From Deltaproteobacteria bacterium HGW-Deltaproteobacteria-18 (GTDB lineage Bacteria > Desulfobacterota > Desulfovibrionia > Desulfovibrionales > Desulfomicrobiaceae), in NCBI GenBank assembly GCA_002841885.1, contig PHBE01000004.1, forward strand, positions 186,001 to 250,000: a stretch of 64,000 nt of DNA. The letters run 5' to 3'. Below the pieces are notes generated by a model. That model saw only the letters and a list, made by a program, of their open reading frames with translations. It did no database searches and was not told where the DNA came from. The position numbers were made by a program, and so were the translations under genes. Below are positions 37,216 to 45,363 of the stretch, piece after piece (position 1 is the stretch's first letter; each line of letters opens with the position of its first letter).

Positions 37216-38385
37216 TCAGGACAACCGACCCTTGAAATCCTCGTATCCGAAGGTCCGCACCACCCGCATGGACCCGTCCTCGGGTTCGAAGGTGGCGATG
37301 GACGGCAGCTGGATGCCGTTGAAGGTGTTGGTCTTGACCATGGAGTAGTGGGCCATGTCCGTGAAGACGAGGCGGTCGCCCGGTTCCAGGGGCTTGTCGA
37401 AGGAGTACTCCCCGGCCACGTCGCCGGCCAGGCAGGACTGGCCGCCCAGGCGGTAGGTGTGGGTCTTCTCGCCCGGCAGGCCGGAGCCGACGATGTGCGG
37501 GCGGTAAGGCATCTCCAGCACGTCGGGCATGTGCGCCGGAACCGAGGTGTCCAGGATGGCGATGGGCATGTCGGCTTCGGTCACGTCCAGAACCGTCGAA
37601 ACCAGGTAGCCCGTGTTCAGGGCCACGGCCTCGCCGGGCTCCAGATAGACCTGCACGCCGTGGCGCTGCTTGAACTCGCTGATAAGCCGGCAGAGCAGGT
37701 CCACGTCATAATCGGGGCGGGTGATGTGATGGCCGCCGCCGAAGTTGACGTACTGCATGCGCCCAAAGAACTCGGCGAAGTTTGCCTCCACCGCGGCAAT
37801 GGTCCGTTCCAGGCAGTCGGCGTTCTGCTCGCAGAGGTTGTGCCAGTGCAGGCCAGTCACCCCTTCCAGCAGGTCGGGGCGAAAGTCCTTGCGCCGCACG
37901 CCCAGGCGCGAACCCGGCGAACACGGGTCGTAGATGGGCACCGCGCCTTCGGAATGCTCGGGATTGATGCGCACGCCCAGCTCGATGTCCCGTCCCAGGC
38001 GCTTTGCCTCACCTTCGATGAGGCCGCGGAACTTCTCCAGCTGGTAGAAGGAGTTGAAGACGATGTGGTCAGCCGTGGTGCACAGATCGAAGATGTCGGT
38101 TTGGGAGTAGCCGGCCGCGAAGGCGTGCACCTCGCGCTTGAACTCTTCCCGTCCGAGCCTGGCTTCATGCGGCGAACTGGCGCAGACTCCGTCGAGCACC
38201 TGGCGCAGCATTGGAAACAGGCTCCACATGGCAAAGCCCTTGAGCGCCAGCAGGATCTTGCAGCCCGTGCGCTCCTTGACCCCGGCCAGCACATCGAGGT
38301 TGCGACGGATGAGCCCCAGGTCGACCACGAAGGATGGCGTGGCGACCTGATGCGCATCGAAGCGGAATGCGGTGCGGCCGTCCAT
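37216..38385 (-). CDS. nspC: Carboxynorspermidine decarboxylase
   Basis: The 389-residue protein belongs to the fold III (alanine racemase-like) pyridoxal-phosphate decarboxylases. The lysine for PLP is in ILLALKGFAMWS near 37-48; GLHWHNLCEQ near 175 and NFGGGHHITRPDYD near 215-228 are typical of NspC. It removes CO2 from carboxy(nor)spermidine to give spermidine or norspermidine. The ATG at 38385 overlaps the stop of the dehydrogenase gene (TGATG), so the two are coupled. It is the last gene of the operon. Confidence 0.9.
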   Translation of the reverse strand: MDGRTAFRFDAHQVATPSFVVDLGLIRRNLDVLAGVKERTGCKILLALKGFAMWSLFPMLRQVLDGVCASSPHEARLGREEFKREVHAFAAGYSQTDIFDLCTTADHIVFNSFYQLEKFRGLIEGEAKRLGRDIELGVRINPEHSEGAVPIYDPCSPGSRLGVRRKDFRPDLLEGVTGLHWHNLCEQNADCLERTIAAVEANFAEFFGRMQYVNFGGGHHITRPDYDVDLLCRLISEFKQRHGVQVYLEPGEAVALNTGYLVSTVLDVTEADMPIAILDTSVPAHMPDVLEMPYRPHIVGSGLPGEKTHTYRLGGQSCLAGDVAGEYSFDKPLEPGDRLVFTDMAHYSMVKTNTFNGIQLPSIATFEPEDGSMRVVRTFGYEDFKGRLS

Positions 38386-39575
38386 CACAGGTCGACCACC
38401 ACCCAGGGCAGGCCGTGGATGTTGAGCATCTCCATGAACGGATCGGGATCGAGCTGCTCCATGTTGAAGACACCCTCGCCGCGCCACTTCCCGGTCATCA
38501 TCATCATGGCCCCGATCATGGCCGGCACGCCCGTGGTGTAGGAGATGGCCTGGGAGCCGACCTCGCGGTAGGCCTCCTCATGGCTGCAGATATTGTAGAT
38601 ATAGGCCTTGCGCTCCTTGCCGTCCTTGACGCCCTTCATGACGCAACCGATGCAGGTCCGGCCCTTGGTCAGGGGGCCCAGGGAGCCCGGCTCGGGCAGC
38701 ACGGACTTCAGGAACTGCAGGGGCACGATCTTCTGGCCCTTGTAGTCCACGGGCTCGATGGAGGTCATGCCGATGCCCTCAAGCACCTTCAGGTGGTTGA
38801 GGTAGTTCTGGGAGAAGGTCATCCAGAAGCGGGCGCGCTTGAGGCCCTTCAGATTCTGCATCAGGGATTCGAGCTCCTCGTGGTACATGAGGTAGCAATC
38901 CTTGGCGCCGATGCCTTCCGGAAAGTCATAGCTCATGCGCCAGGACAGGGGGTCGGTCTCGACCCACTCGCCCCGCTCCCAGTAGCGGCCGCGCTGGGTG
39001 ATCTCGCGGATGTTGATCTCGGGGTTGAAGTTGGTGGCGAAGGGCTGGCCGTGGTCGCCGGCGTTGCAGTCGATGATGTCGAGTTCGTGGATCTCGTCGA
39101 AGAGGTGCTTCTGGGCGTAGGCGCAGTAGACGTTGGTCACGCCGGGGTCGAAGCCCGACCCCAAGAGCGCCATGAGGCCCTTCTCCTTGAAGCGCTCCTG
39201 ATAGGCCCACTGCCACTTGTATTCGAACTTGGCCTCGTCGAGGGGCTCGTAATTGGCGGTATCTAGGTAGTCGACCCCGGTTTCGAGGCACGCGTCCATG
39301 AGGGCCAGGTCCTGGTAGGGCAGGGCCACGTTCAGAACCAGCTTGGGCTGAAACGATTTGATGAGGGCCACGGTCTCGGCCACGTTATCGGCATCGAGGG
39401 CCGCCGTCTGGATGGTGCGGCCGGTGCGTTCCTTAACGGAGGCGGCGATGGCGTCGCATTTGGACTTGGTTCGGCTGGCCAGCATGATCTCGGAGAAAAC
39501 CTCGGGAACCTGGGCGCACTTGTGAGCCACGACATGGCCGACACCGCCGGCGCCGATAATGAGCACTTTGGACAT
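38385..39575 (-). CDS. Carboxynorspermidine synthase (saccharopine dehydrogenase family)
   Basis: The 396-residue protein starts at an ATG after AAAGGAGGAT. It has the NAD(P)-binding start SKVLIIGAGGVGHVVAHKC and the saccharopine-dehydrogenase-like middle (GVDYLDTANYEP near 107-118, GFDPGVTNVYCAYA near 145-158). With NspC it forms the carboxyspermidine route: a diamine plus aspartate semialdehyde is reductively joined, then decarboxylated. The usual diamine is putrescine or diaminopropane, but the operon makes agmatine (see findings). It lies between speA and nspC. Confidence 0.9.
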   Translation of the reverse strand: MSKVLIIGAGGVGHVVAHKCAQVPEVFSEIMLASRTKSKCDAIAASVKERTGRTIQTAALDADNVAETVALIKSFQPKLVLNVALPYQDLALMDACLETGVDYLDTANYEPLDEAKFEYKWQWAYQERFKEKGLMALLGSGFDPGVTNVYCAYAQKHLFDEIHELDIIDCNAGDHGQPFATNFNPEINIREITQRGRYWERGEWVETDPLSWRMSYDFPEGIGAKDCYLMYHEELESLMQNLKGLKRARFWMTFSQNYLNHLKVLEGIGMTSIEPVDYKGQKIVPLQFLKSVLPEPGSLGPLTKGRTCIGCVMKGVKDGKERKAYIYNICSHEEAYREVGSQAISYTTGVPAMIGAMMMMTGKWRGEGVFNMEQLDPDPFMEMLNIHGLPWVVVDL

Positions 39576-39609
39576 GGCGATCCTCCTTTCACATAAGGAA
39601 TGTTTCTGA

Positions 39610-41577
39610 TTACAATCCGCTCGGCGACCCGCCGCTGCAGGCATCGGGATTCTCGCATTCCCGGCCCACGTTCAAATAGGTGTATCCGCGCATGCCCCGT
39701 TCGTAGGCGCGCATGATCATGAAGCGCTCCTGGGGGCTGATCTTGCCCGTGCGCACGCCCTGCTCCGCCACCTTGCGGAAATTCTCCAGGACCTGCTTGG
39801 GTTCAAACTCCACATAGGAAAGCACGTCGGCAACGCTGTCGCCTTCGAGTTCGCGGATGAAGTCGTAGGTGCCGTCTTCATTGATGCGCACGCTGACCAC
39901 GTTGGTATCGCCGAAGAGGTTGTGCAGATCGCCCAGGGTCTCCTGATAGGCTCCGACCAGGAACGCGCCCAGATAATACGGCTCGCAGGGCTTGATCGAA
40001 TGCAGTTCCAGCACGCGCTTGACGCCGTGGATGTCGATGAAGCTGTCCAGCTTGCCGTCGCTGTCGCAGGTGATGTCGGCCAGAATGGCCTGCTCTTCGG
40101 GGCATTCGTCGAGCCGGTGCACGGGCATGATCGGAAAAAGGTGTCCGATGGCCCAGGCGTCGGGCAGGGACTGGAACACACTCATGTTGCAGTAGTAGAT
40201 GCTGGCCAGAGCCAGATCCACGTCTTTCAGGGCCGAAGGCGGATTCTTCATCTCGGGCAGCTTCTCGGCGATGTTGCGGATCACGGCCCAGAAGATGGTG
40301 TCGCTCATGGCGCGCTGGCGCAGGCTGCACTGGCCCAGACGGAAGAGCTGACGCATCTGGTCGCGGTAATAGATGGCGTCGTTGTAACATTCCTGAAGGT
40401 TCTTGAGCGACAGGGAGTTGTAGACTTCCAGCAGGTTGTGGATGGCCTCGGGGTCATCCTCGTCCAGAGTCTGGGGCACGGTGCGGTCTTCAAGACGGCT
40501 GACGTCCAGCACATTGAAAAGCAGAACCGAATAGTAGGCCACCGTGGCCCGGCCGGATTCGGTGATGATGTGCGGATGGGGCAGATCGTGCTCGTCCATC
40601 GTGGCCATGACCGACTCGACGATGTCCGTGCAGTATTCCTCCAGGGAGTAGTTGCGGCTGCTGGCGTAATTGGTGTGGGAGCCGTCGTAGTCCACGGCCA
40701 GGCCCCCGCCCAGGTCCAGATAACCCATGGCGCAACCTTCCTTGACCAGTTCCGCGTACATCCGCGTGGCTTCGTGCACGGCGGTGCGGATGTCGCGGAT
40801 GTTGGGGATCTGCGAACCAAGATGAAAATGCAGGAGCTGGACGCAATCGAGCATGGACTGGCCGCGCAGCAGGTCGAGCACGTCCACGACCTCGGCCGTG
40901 GACAGGCCGAAGATGGACAGGTCCCCGGCCGATTCGGCCCAGTGGCCGCCTGCCTGGGTGGACACCTTGATGCGCACGCCGATGCGCGGCTTGATGCCGA
41001 GCGCCTTGGCCCGGTCCAGGATGAGCGGCAGTTCGCTGGGCATTTCAAGGACCAGGAAGCACAGGAAACCCATCTTGCAGGCGTAGAGGGCCAGATCGAT
41101 ATAATCCCGGTCCTTGTAACCGTTGCAGACCAGGCAGGCCTTGGGGTTCTTCAGGAAAGACAGGGCTGCGATCAGTTCGGCCTTGCTGCCGACCTCGTAA
41201 CCATGGTTGTATCGGTCGCCGACCTTGGCGATCTCTTCCAGTACCTGCTGCTGCTGGTTGACCTTCACCGGATACACGCCGCGAAATTCGCCGTTGTATT
41301 GCAAGGTCTTGATGGCAGAGGCAAACGAATCATGAAGCAGGGAAATCTGCGCATCGAGCAGATTCTCGATCCGAAGCAGCACCGGCAGCCCCAGACCGCG
41401 TTCCTGCAGGCCGCTTATGATGGAAGGGATGGGCACGCAGACACCCTTGCCCGGAAAGGGAGTGATGCCGAGCTTTCCATCGGGGTTTATCTTAAAATAC
41501 CCGCCGCCCCAGTTGTCCACGCCGTAGAGTTCCACAGAACGTTCCACGGTCCACTTTTCAAGATTCCGAGATCGCAT
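39610..41577 (-). CDS. speA: Biosynthetic arginine decarboxylase
   Basis: The 655-residue protein is of normal length for SpeA and starts at the ATG at 41577, six bases after GGAGG. It has the fold III PLP-lysine region (FRGVYPVKVNQQQQVLEEI near 97-115), LDLGGGLAVDYDGS near 286-299 and HIITESGRATVAYYSVLLFN near 335-354. It turns arginine to agmatine, the first step of polyamine synthesis. It is the first gene of a three-gene operon with the carboxyspermidine dehydrogenase and NspC. Confidence 0.96.
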   Translation of the reverse strand: MRSRNLEKWTVERSVELYGVDNWGGGYFKINPDGKLGITPFPGKGVCVPIPSIISGLQERGLGLPVLLRIENLLDAQISLLHDSFASAIKTLQYNGEFRGVYPVKVNQQQQVLEEIAKVGDRYNHGYEVGSKAELIAALSFLKNPKACLVCNGYKDRDYIDLALYACKMGFLCFLVLEMPSELPLILDRAKALGIKPRIGVRIKVSTQAGGHWAESAGDLSIFGLSTAEVVDVLDLLRGQSMLDCVQLLHFHLGSQIPNIRDIRTAVHEATRMYAELVKEGCAMGYLDLGGGLAVDYDGSHTNYASSRNYSLEEYCTDIVESVMATMDEHDLPHPHIITESGRATVAYYSVLLFNVLDVSRLEDRTVPQTLDEDDPEAIHNLLEVYNSLSLKNLQECYNDAIYYRDQMRQLFRLGQCSLRQRAMSDTIFWAVIRNIAEKLPEMKNPPSALKDVDLALASIYYCNMSVFQSLPDAWAIGHLFPIMPVHRLDECPEEQAILADITCDSDGKLDSFIDIHGVKRVLELHSIKPCEPYYLGAFLVGAYQETLGDLHNLFGDTNVVSVRINEDGTYDFIRELEGDSVADVLSYVEFEPKQVLENFRKVAEQGVRTGKISPQERFMIMRAYERGMRGYTYLNVGRECENPDACSGGSPSGL

Positions 41578-41792
41578 CAAAATCCTCCACCGTCTTACCT
41601 GTAAAATGCAGGCCCAGCTACAATCCGGGCCAGCGCACCCCTCTAAACAGCAGGGGGCAGGCCGTCAATAAATCTTGTGCCTCGCTGGCACACCGTAACC
41701 TTCCGGCCAACAAAATCGACGAAATTTCTGCTTTGCCTTGTGCCCCGCCCTGGGCTATCTGCCTTTTGCCGTTTCACCCGCAGGAGAGCACA

Positions 41793-42353
41793 ATGCCTTT
41801 TGTTGAAATCATGGCCATGGCCATCGCCCTGGCCATGGATGCTTTTGCCGTAGCCATCGCTTCGGGCGTGGCGCTCAAGGTCGTGACCAGGCGACACACC
41901 TTCCGCCTGGCCTGGCATTTCGGACTTTTCCAGGCCGTAATGCCCATCATCGGCTGGTACGGCGGCTATGCCGTGCGCGATTATTTCCTGCGTTTCGGTC
42001 ACTGGATCGCCTTCGCCCTGCTCCTCTATATAGGAGGCCACATGCTATGGGAAGGGCTGCACAAGGACGATGACGATGTCTGTCAGGACCCGACCGTGGG
42101 CTCAAAGCTGATCATGCTCTCCGTGGCCACAAGCATCGACGCCCTGGCCGTGGGCTTCACCCTGGCCATGCTGGGCCTGTCCATCTGGGTCCCGGCGGCA
42201 ATTATCGGCGTGGTGGCCCTGCTCTTCACCGCCGCAGGCCTGCACCTGGGCAAATACCTCGGCTGCGGGACCCGTCTCGGCCAGTACGCGGAAGTGCTCG
42301 GAGGCGGCGTGCTGCTCGCCATCGGCTGCAGGATCCTGTGGCAGGCGCTTTAA
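41793..42353 (+). CDS. mntP: Manganese efflux pump MntP
   Basis: The 186-residue protein starts after CAGGAGAG. It has six hydrophobic segments and the two DA/D-containing repeats of MntP: AIALAMDAFAVAIASG near 11-26 and ATSIDALAVGFTLAM near 111-125. The family exports Mn2+. The leader does not show a recognisable yybP-ykoY manganese riboswitch, so control is probably by a protein. It is divergent from the polyamine operon. Confidence 0.92.
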   Translation: MPFVEIMAMAIALAMDAFAVAIASGVALKVVTRRHTFRLAWHFGLFQAVMPIIGWYGGYAVRDYFLRFGHWIAFALLLYIGGHMLWEGLHKDDDDVCQDPTVGSKLIMLSVATSIDALAVGFTLAMLGLSIWVPAAIIGVVALLFTAAGLHLGKYLGCGTRLGQYAEVLGGGVLLAIGCRILWQAL

Positions 42354-42357
42354 GAAA

Positions 42358-42420
42358 ATGGGACATATGAAACCAGGGCGCCCTGTCTTTATCCTATACG
42401 TCCCATATGTCCCATAAGTC
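42358..42420. repeat. Inverted repeat and short tandem repeat after mntP
   Basis: Arms ATGGGACATATG (42358-42369) and CATATGTCCCAT (42404-42415) are perfect 12-mers facing each other. Between them is AGGGCGCCCT. The right arm belongs to a three-fold 9-mer repeat (CGTCCCATA, TGTCCCATA, AGTCCTATT). The site separates the convergent mntP and unknown membrane-protein genes. It may act as a two-way terminator or be a mobile REP-like unit. Confidence 0.65.
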
Positions 42421-43008
42421 CTATTCTTCTCTCTCGAAATCCTTTCTGATCCGCTTCAACTCGCGCTTGTAACCCTCGGCGTCGCCGTAATCCACGAACC
42501 TGCCGTACCGTGCGTGCGTGGTTTTGGGCAGGCGGGAATGTCTTATGGGGCACCAATACTGTTCGGTGCGGCCGGCGATCTCGCGCAGATAGCCCATGAG
42601 GCCGTTGAAGTAGCTGCAGTAGAAACAGTTGCACTTCTCCACCCAGTTCAAATACTTGAGCTTATGACGATCGAGAATGATGTGGTCCCGGCGCCTGACG
42701 CGCGGAATGCCGTAGACCGGAAAGCAGATGAGCTGGTAAAAATAGACAAAAAAATCCAGAACCATGGCCGGAATCAGGGCAAACCAGATGACCGGGATGG
42801 TCAGAATCTTGAAAAACCCCGACTCGTAAACATAGGACGTCCAGCGCGTGGCCAGGATGCGGTGTGCCTCCTGCGCCTCACGGCTGAAGCGAACCCGGTT
42901 CCTTTCCACCGTGTAACGGAACTCCTTCTGCTTGGCCGCCAGGTCGCGCCGCAGTTCCTGTTCGAACTCATCCATCCTTTCACGAATCTCTCGAAAGGTG
43001 TCTCTCAT
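42421..43008 (-). CDS. Unknown membrane protein with cysteine motif
   Basis: The 195-residue protein starts at the ATG at 43008 after AAGGAGACG. I do not recognise it as a named family. The first 70 residues are highly charged and probably a coiled coil (RERMDEFEQELRRDLAAKQK). One or two membrane segments follow (ILTIPVIWFALIPAMVLDFF near 69-88), then a soluble part with CNCFYCSYFNGLMGYL near 128-143 and RTEQYWCPIRH near 150-160. Three or four cysteines there could bind a metal. It is convergent with mntP and divergent from the aldehyde oxidoreductase gene. Confidence 0.72.
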   Translation of the reverse strand: MRDTFREIRERMDEFEQELRRDLAAKQKEFRYTVERNRVRFSREAQEAHRILATRWTSYVYESGFFKILTIPVIWFALIPAMVLDFFVYFYQLICFPVYGIPRVRRRDHIILDRHKLKYLNWVEKCNCFYCSYFNGLMGYLREIAGRTEQYWCPIRHSRLPKTTHARYGRFVDYGDAEGYKRELKRIRKDFEREE

Positions 43009-43145
43009 TGCGTCTCCTTGTGATTTCCCCGCACCTACATGCTCCGCGTCCGCCCCACAACCAGTGAACGCATCCGCGCGTCTAGGCAAAGCGCTCGATC
43101 CGGAGTATGTAGAAGCCACACCCCAACCTTTGCCAAGGAGGCCCC

Positions 43146-45089
43146 ATGCACGGCTGGACCGGGCGCATCCTGGATATCGACCTTTCGACGATGACGGCCC
43201 GTACCGGGGAACTGCCCCGCGAACTGGCCATCTCCTTCCTGGGCGGCCGCGGCCTCAATTCCAAGACGCTTTTTGATCGCGTGCCCCCCGGACTCGACCC
43301 TCTGAGCCCCGAAAACGTATACTGCATCGCCCCCGGCCCCCTGTCCGGCACGGTGCTGGGCATGACCAGCCGCATGGAGGTCTCGACCCTGTCCCCGTAT
43401 TCGGGAATCCTCGGCGACGGCAATGCCGGCGAACGTTTCGCGACGGTCATGAAGCGTGCCCGCGCCGACCAGATCATCATCACCGGCCGCGCAGCCAGAC
43501 CATGCTATCTGCTGGTCACGCCGGAAAGCGCCGAACTGCACGACGCCACAAACCTGTGGGGCAAGGGAGCCTGGGAAACGACCGACCTCCTTCTGGCCAA
43601 GCACGGCGGCAAGGCCTCCGTGGCCTGCATCGGCCAAGCGGGCGAAAATCTGGTCCGCTTCGCCTCGACCATCGTCGACAAGTACGCCTCGGCCGCCCGC
43701 GGCAGCGGCGCGGTGCTCGGCGCCAAGAACCTCAAGGCCGTCGTGGTCGCAGGCAACCATTCCGTGAGCCTGGCCGACCCCGAGACCTTCAGGGAATTGG
43801 CCGCACTTGACCGGGAATTCTTCGCCAAGGACGAATTTCAGCGGAATGTGGCCGCCAGATACGGTTCCCATCACGGCATGAGCGACTGGCGGCCCGGCTT
43901 TCGCAACTACTCGAAATATCTGGAGCCCGGCGAGGTTCCGCCCCAGCTGCGACCCGAAGCCTGGAAAAAATACGAGATCGGGCGCACGGGCTGCGGGAAC
44001 TGCTCCGTGCGCTGCAAGAACGTATACGAGATCCCGGACGGCCGGCGCAAAGGCGAGCACGGGGAGGCGCTTGAATACGAATCCATCTTCTGCATGGGCA
44101 CCAACTGCGGAGTCTGTGACCCCGTGGCCATCATGGAGATGAGCAACCTTGGCGACATCTACGGCCTCGACGTCATTCCGCTGGGCAACGCCATGGCCCT
44201 GGCCAAGGACCTCTACGCGCGCGGCATTCTGACCCGGGAGCAGACCGGCGGCCTCGACCTGTCGTGGGAGAACGTCGAAGACCAGATCGAGCTCGTGCAC
44301 CTGACGGCCCTGCGCGAAGGCTTCGGCAACATCCTGGCAGAGGGCATGCTTTCCATGGCCAAAATTCTCGGCCCCGAAGCCATGCAGTATTGCTACCACG
44401 TCAAGGGGCTGAGCCGAGGCCCCTACCCGGCCGGACTCTTCGCCCTGGCCCACGCCACCTCGACACGCGGCGCCGACCATCTGCGTGGACGCAGCTGGGC
44501 TTACGGCGAAAACGACCCCGACCTCTACCCCAGACTTCAGGCCTCCGGAGCCCTGCATGCGGACATGGACGACCCTGTGCAGGCCATCATCCTCTCGGAG
44601 CGGGTCTGCACCCTGGCCGACTCCGTGGGACGCTGCAAAGGGGCGGTCAATTCCTGGGCCAACGCCCTGCCCCTGGCCTGGAAGCACCCTCTCTTCGAAG
44701 GGCTGGCCCGACTGCTCGGCGCGGCAACCGGCGAGACCTTTTCCGAGAAAAGCCTCATCGACGCAGCAGACCGCATCTACACGCTGGAAAAAGCCTTCAA
44801 CTCCCGGCAGGGCATCACCAGTGCCCACGACTCCATCCCTCTGAACCCGGACCGTCTCACCCCGGAAGAAATGGAAAGGGAGCGGACCATTCACCGGGAC
44901 CTCCTCTACCGTTACTACACCCGGCAGGGACAGGACACACGAACCGGAATCCCCACCCGGGAACGCATGAGAGAGCTGGGCCTGGCCATGGAGGGAGAGT
45001 GCCTGCATGACGAGGGTCCCTACCCCGAATGGACCGGACCTGCGCTCCGGCCCCTTGACTCCTACCCGCGCGGCGGCAACCGGTCCTGA
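43146..45089 (+). CDS. Aldehyde:ferredoxin oxidoreductase (tungsten type)
   Basis: The 647-residue protein starts after AAGGAGG. It begins like AOR-family enzymes (GWTGRILDIDLSTMTA, FLGGRGLNSKTLF near 31-43). The 4Fe-4S ligands appear as CGNCSVRC near 283-290 with a late cysteine in SVGRCKGA near 495. It has ARGSGAVLGAKNLKAVVV near 183-200. AOR enzymes hold a tungsten bis-pterin cofactor and interconvert aldehydes and acids with ferredoxin. It could use arylacetaldehydes formed by the IorAB step, though that link is inference. It looks monocistronic. Confidence 0.93.
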   Translation: MHGWTGRILDIDLSTMTARTGELPRELAISFLGGRGLNSKTLFDRVPPGLDPLSPENVYCIAPGPLSGTVLGMTSRMEVSTLSPYSGILGDGNAGERFATVMKRARADQIIITGRAARPCYLLVTPESAELHDATNLWGKGAWETTDLLLAKHGGKASVACIGQAGENLVRFASTIVDKYASAARGSGAVLGAKNLKAVVVAGNHSVSLADPETFRELAALDREFFAKDEFQRNVAARYGSHHGMSDWRPGFRNYSKYLEPGEVPPQLRPEAWKKYEIGRTGCGNCSVRCKNVYEIPDGRRKGEHGEALEYESIFCMGTNCGVCDPVAIMEMSNLGDIYGLDVIPLGNAMALAKDLYARGILTREQTGGLDLSWENVEDQIELVHLTALREGFGNILAEGMLSMAKILGPEAMQYCYHVKGLSRGPYPAGLFALAHATSTRGADHLRGRSWAYGENDPDLYPRLQASGALHADMDDPVQAIILSERVCTLADSVGRCKGAVNSWANALPLAWKHPLFEGLARLLGAATGETFSEKSLIDAADRIYTLEKAFNSRQGITSAHDSIPLNPDRLTPEEMERERTIHRDLLYRYYTRQGQDTRTGIPTRERMRELGLAMEGECLHDEGPYPEWTGPALRPLDSYPRGGNRS

Positions 45090-45363
45090 TTTGCAGGCAC
45101 CCCACATCATCAGCAACATTAAACGCTTGACTGCCCTGAAAAGCAGATGCAGAAAATGTCATACCGCGCTACCGGCCTGACAGCCCGGTAGCCCCAAAAC
45201 GTCAGACAAGACAAAAACTGACGCCAAGCCCCCGGCTGCCTAGGCCTCTCCATGGGACGAGGGCCCAGAAAATGGCCCCGTTTCTTGCTTCCGGGGCAAT
45301 TTTCGTGCTAGCGACACTCATGGCCGAATCATACGGCCTGTATCCTCATCCCCGGAATGGCTC
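45090..45363. other. Intergenic region with hairpins
   Basis: About 270 bp between AOR and the sensor kinase. A 7-bp hairpin CTACCGG...CCGGTAG spans 45169-45191 without a T-tract. A likely terminator lies at 45275-45297. The kinase promoter must lie after it, within about 65 bp of the ATG, but is not obvious. Confidence 0.5.
45275..45297 (+). terminator. Probable terminator before the sensor-kinase operon
   Basis: GCCCCG and CGGGGC flank an 11-base loop and are followed by AATTTT. It lies 186 bp after the AOR stop codon. Confidence 0.65.

Noticed and set aside
41578-41792. Manganese (yybP-ykoY) riboswitch before mntP
   Set aside because: The conserved loop sequences of that riboswitch are not visible in the leader.
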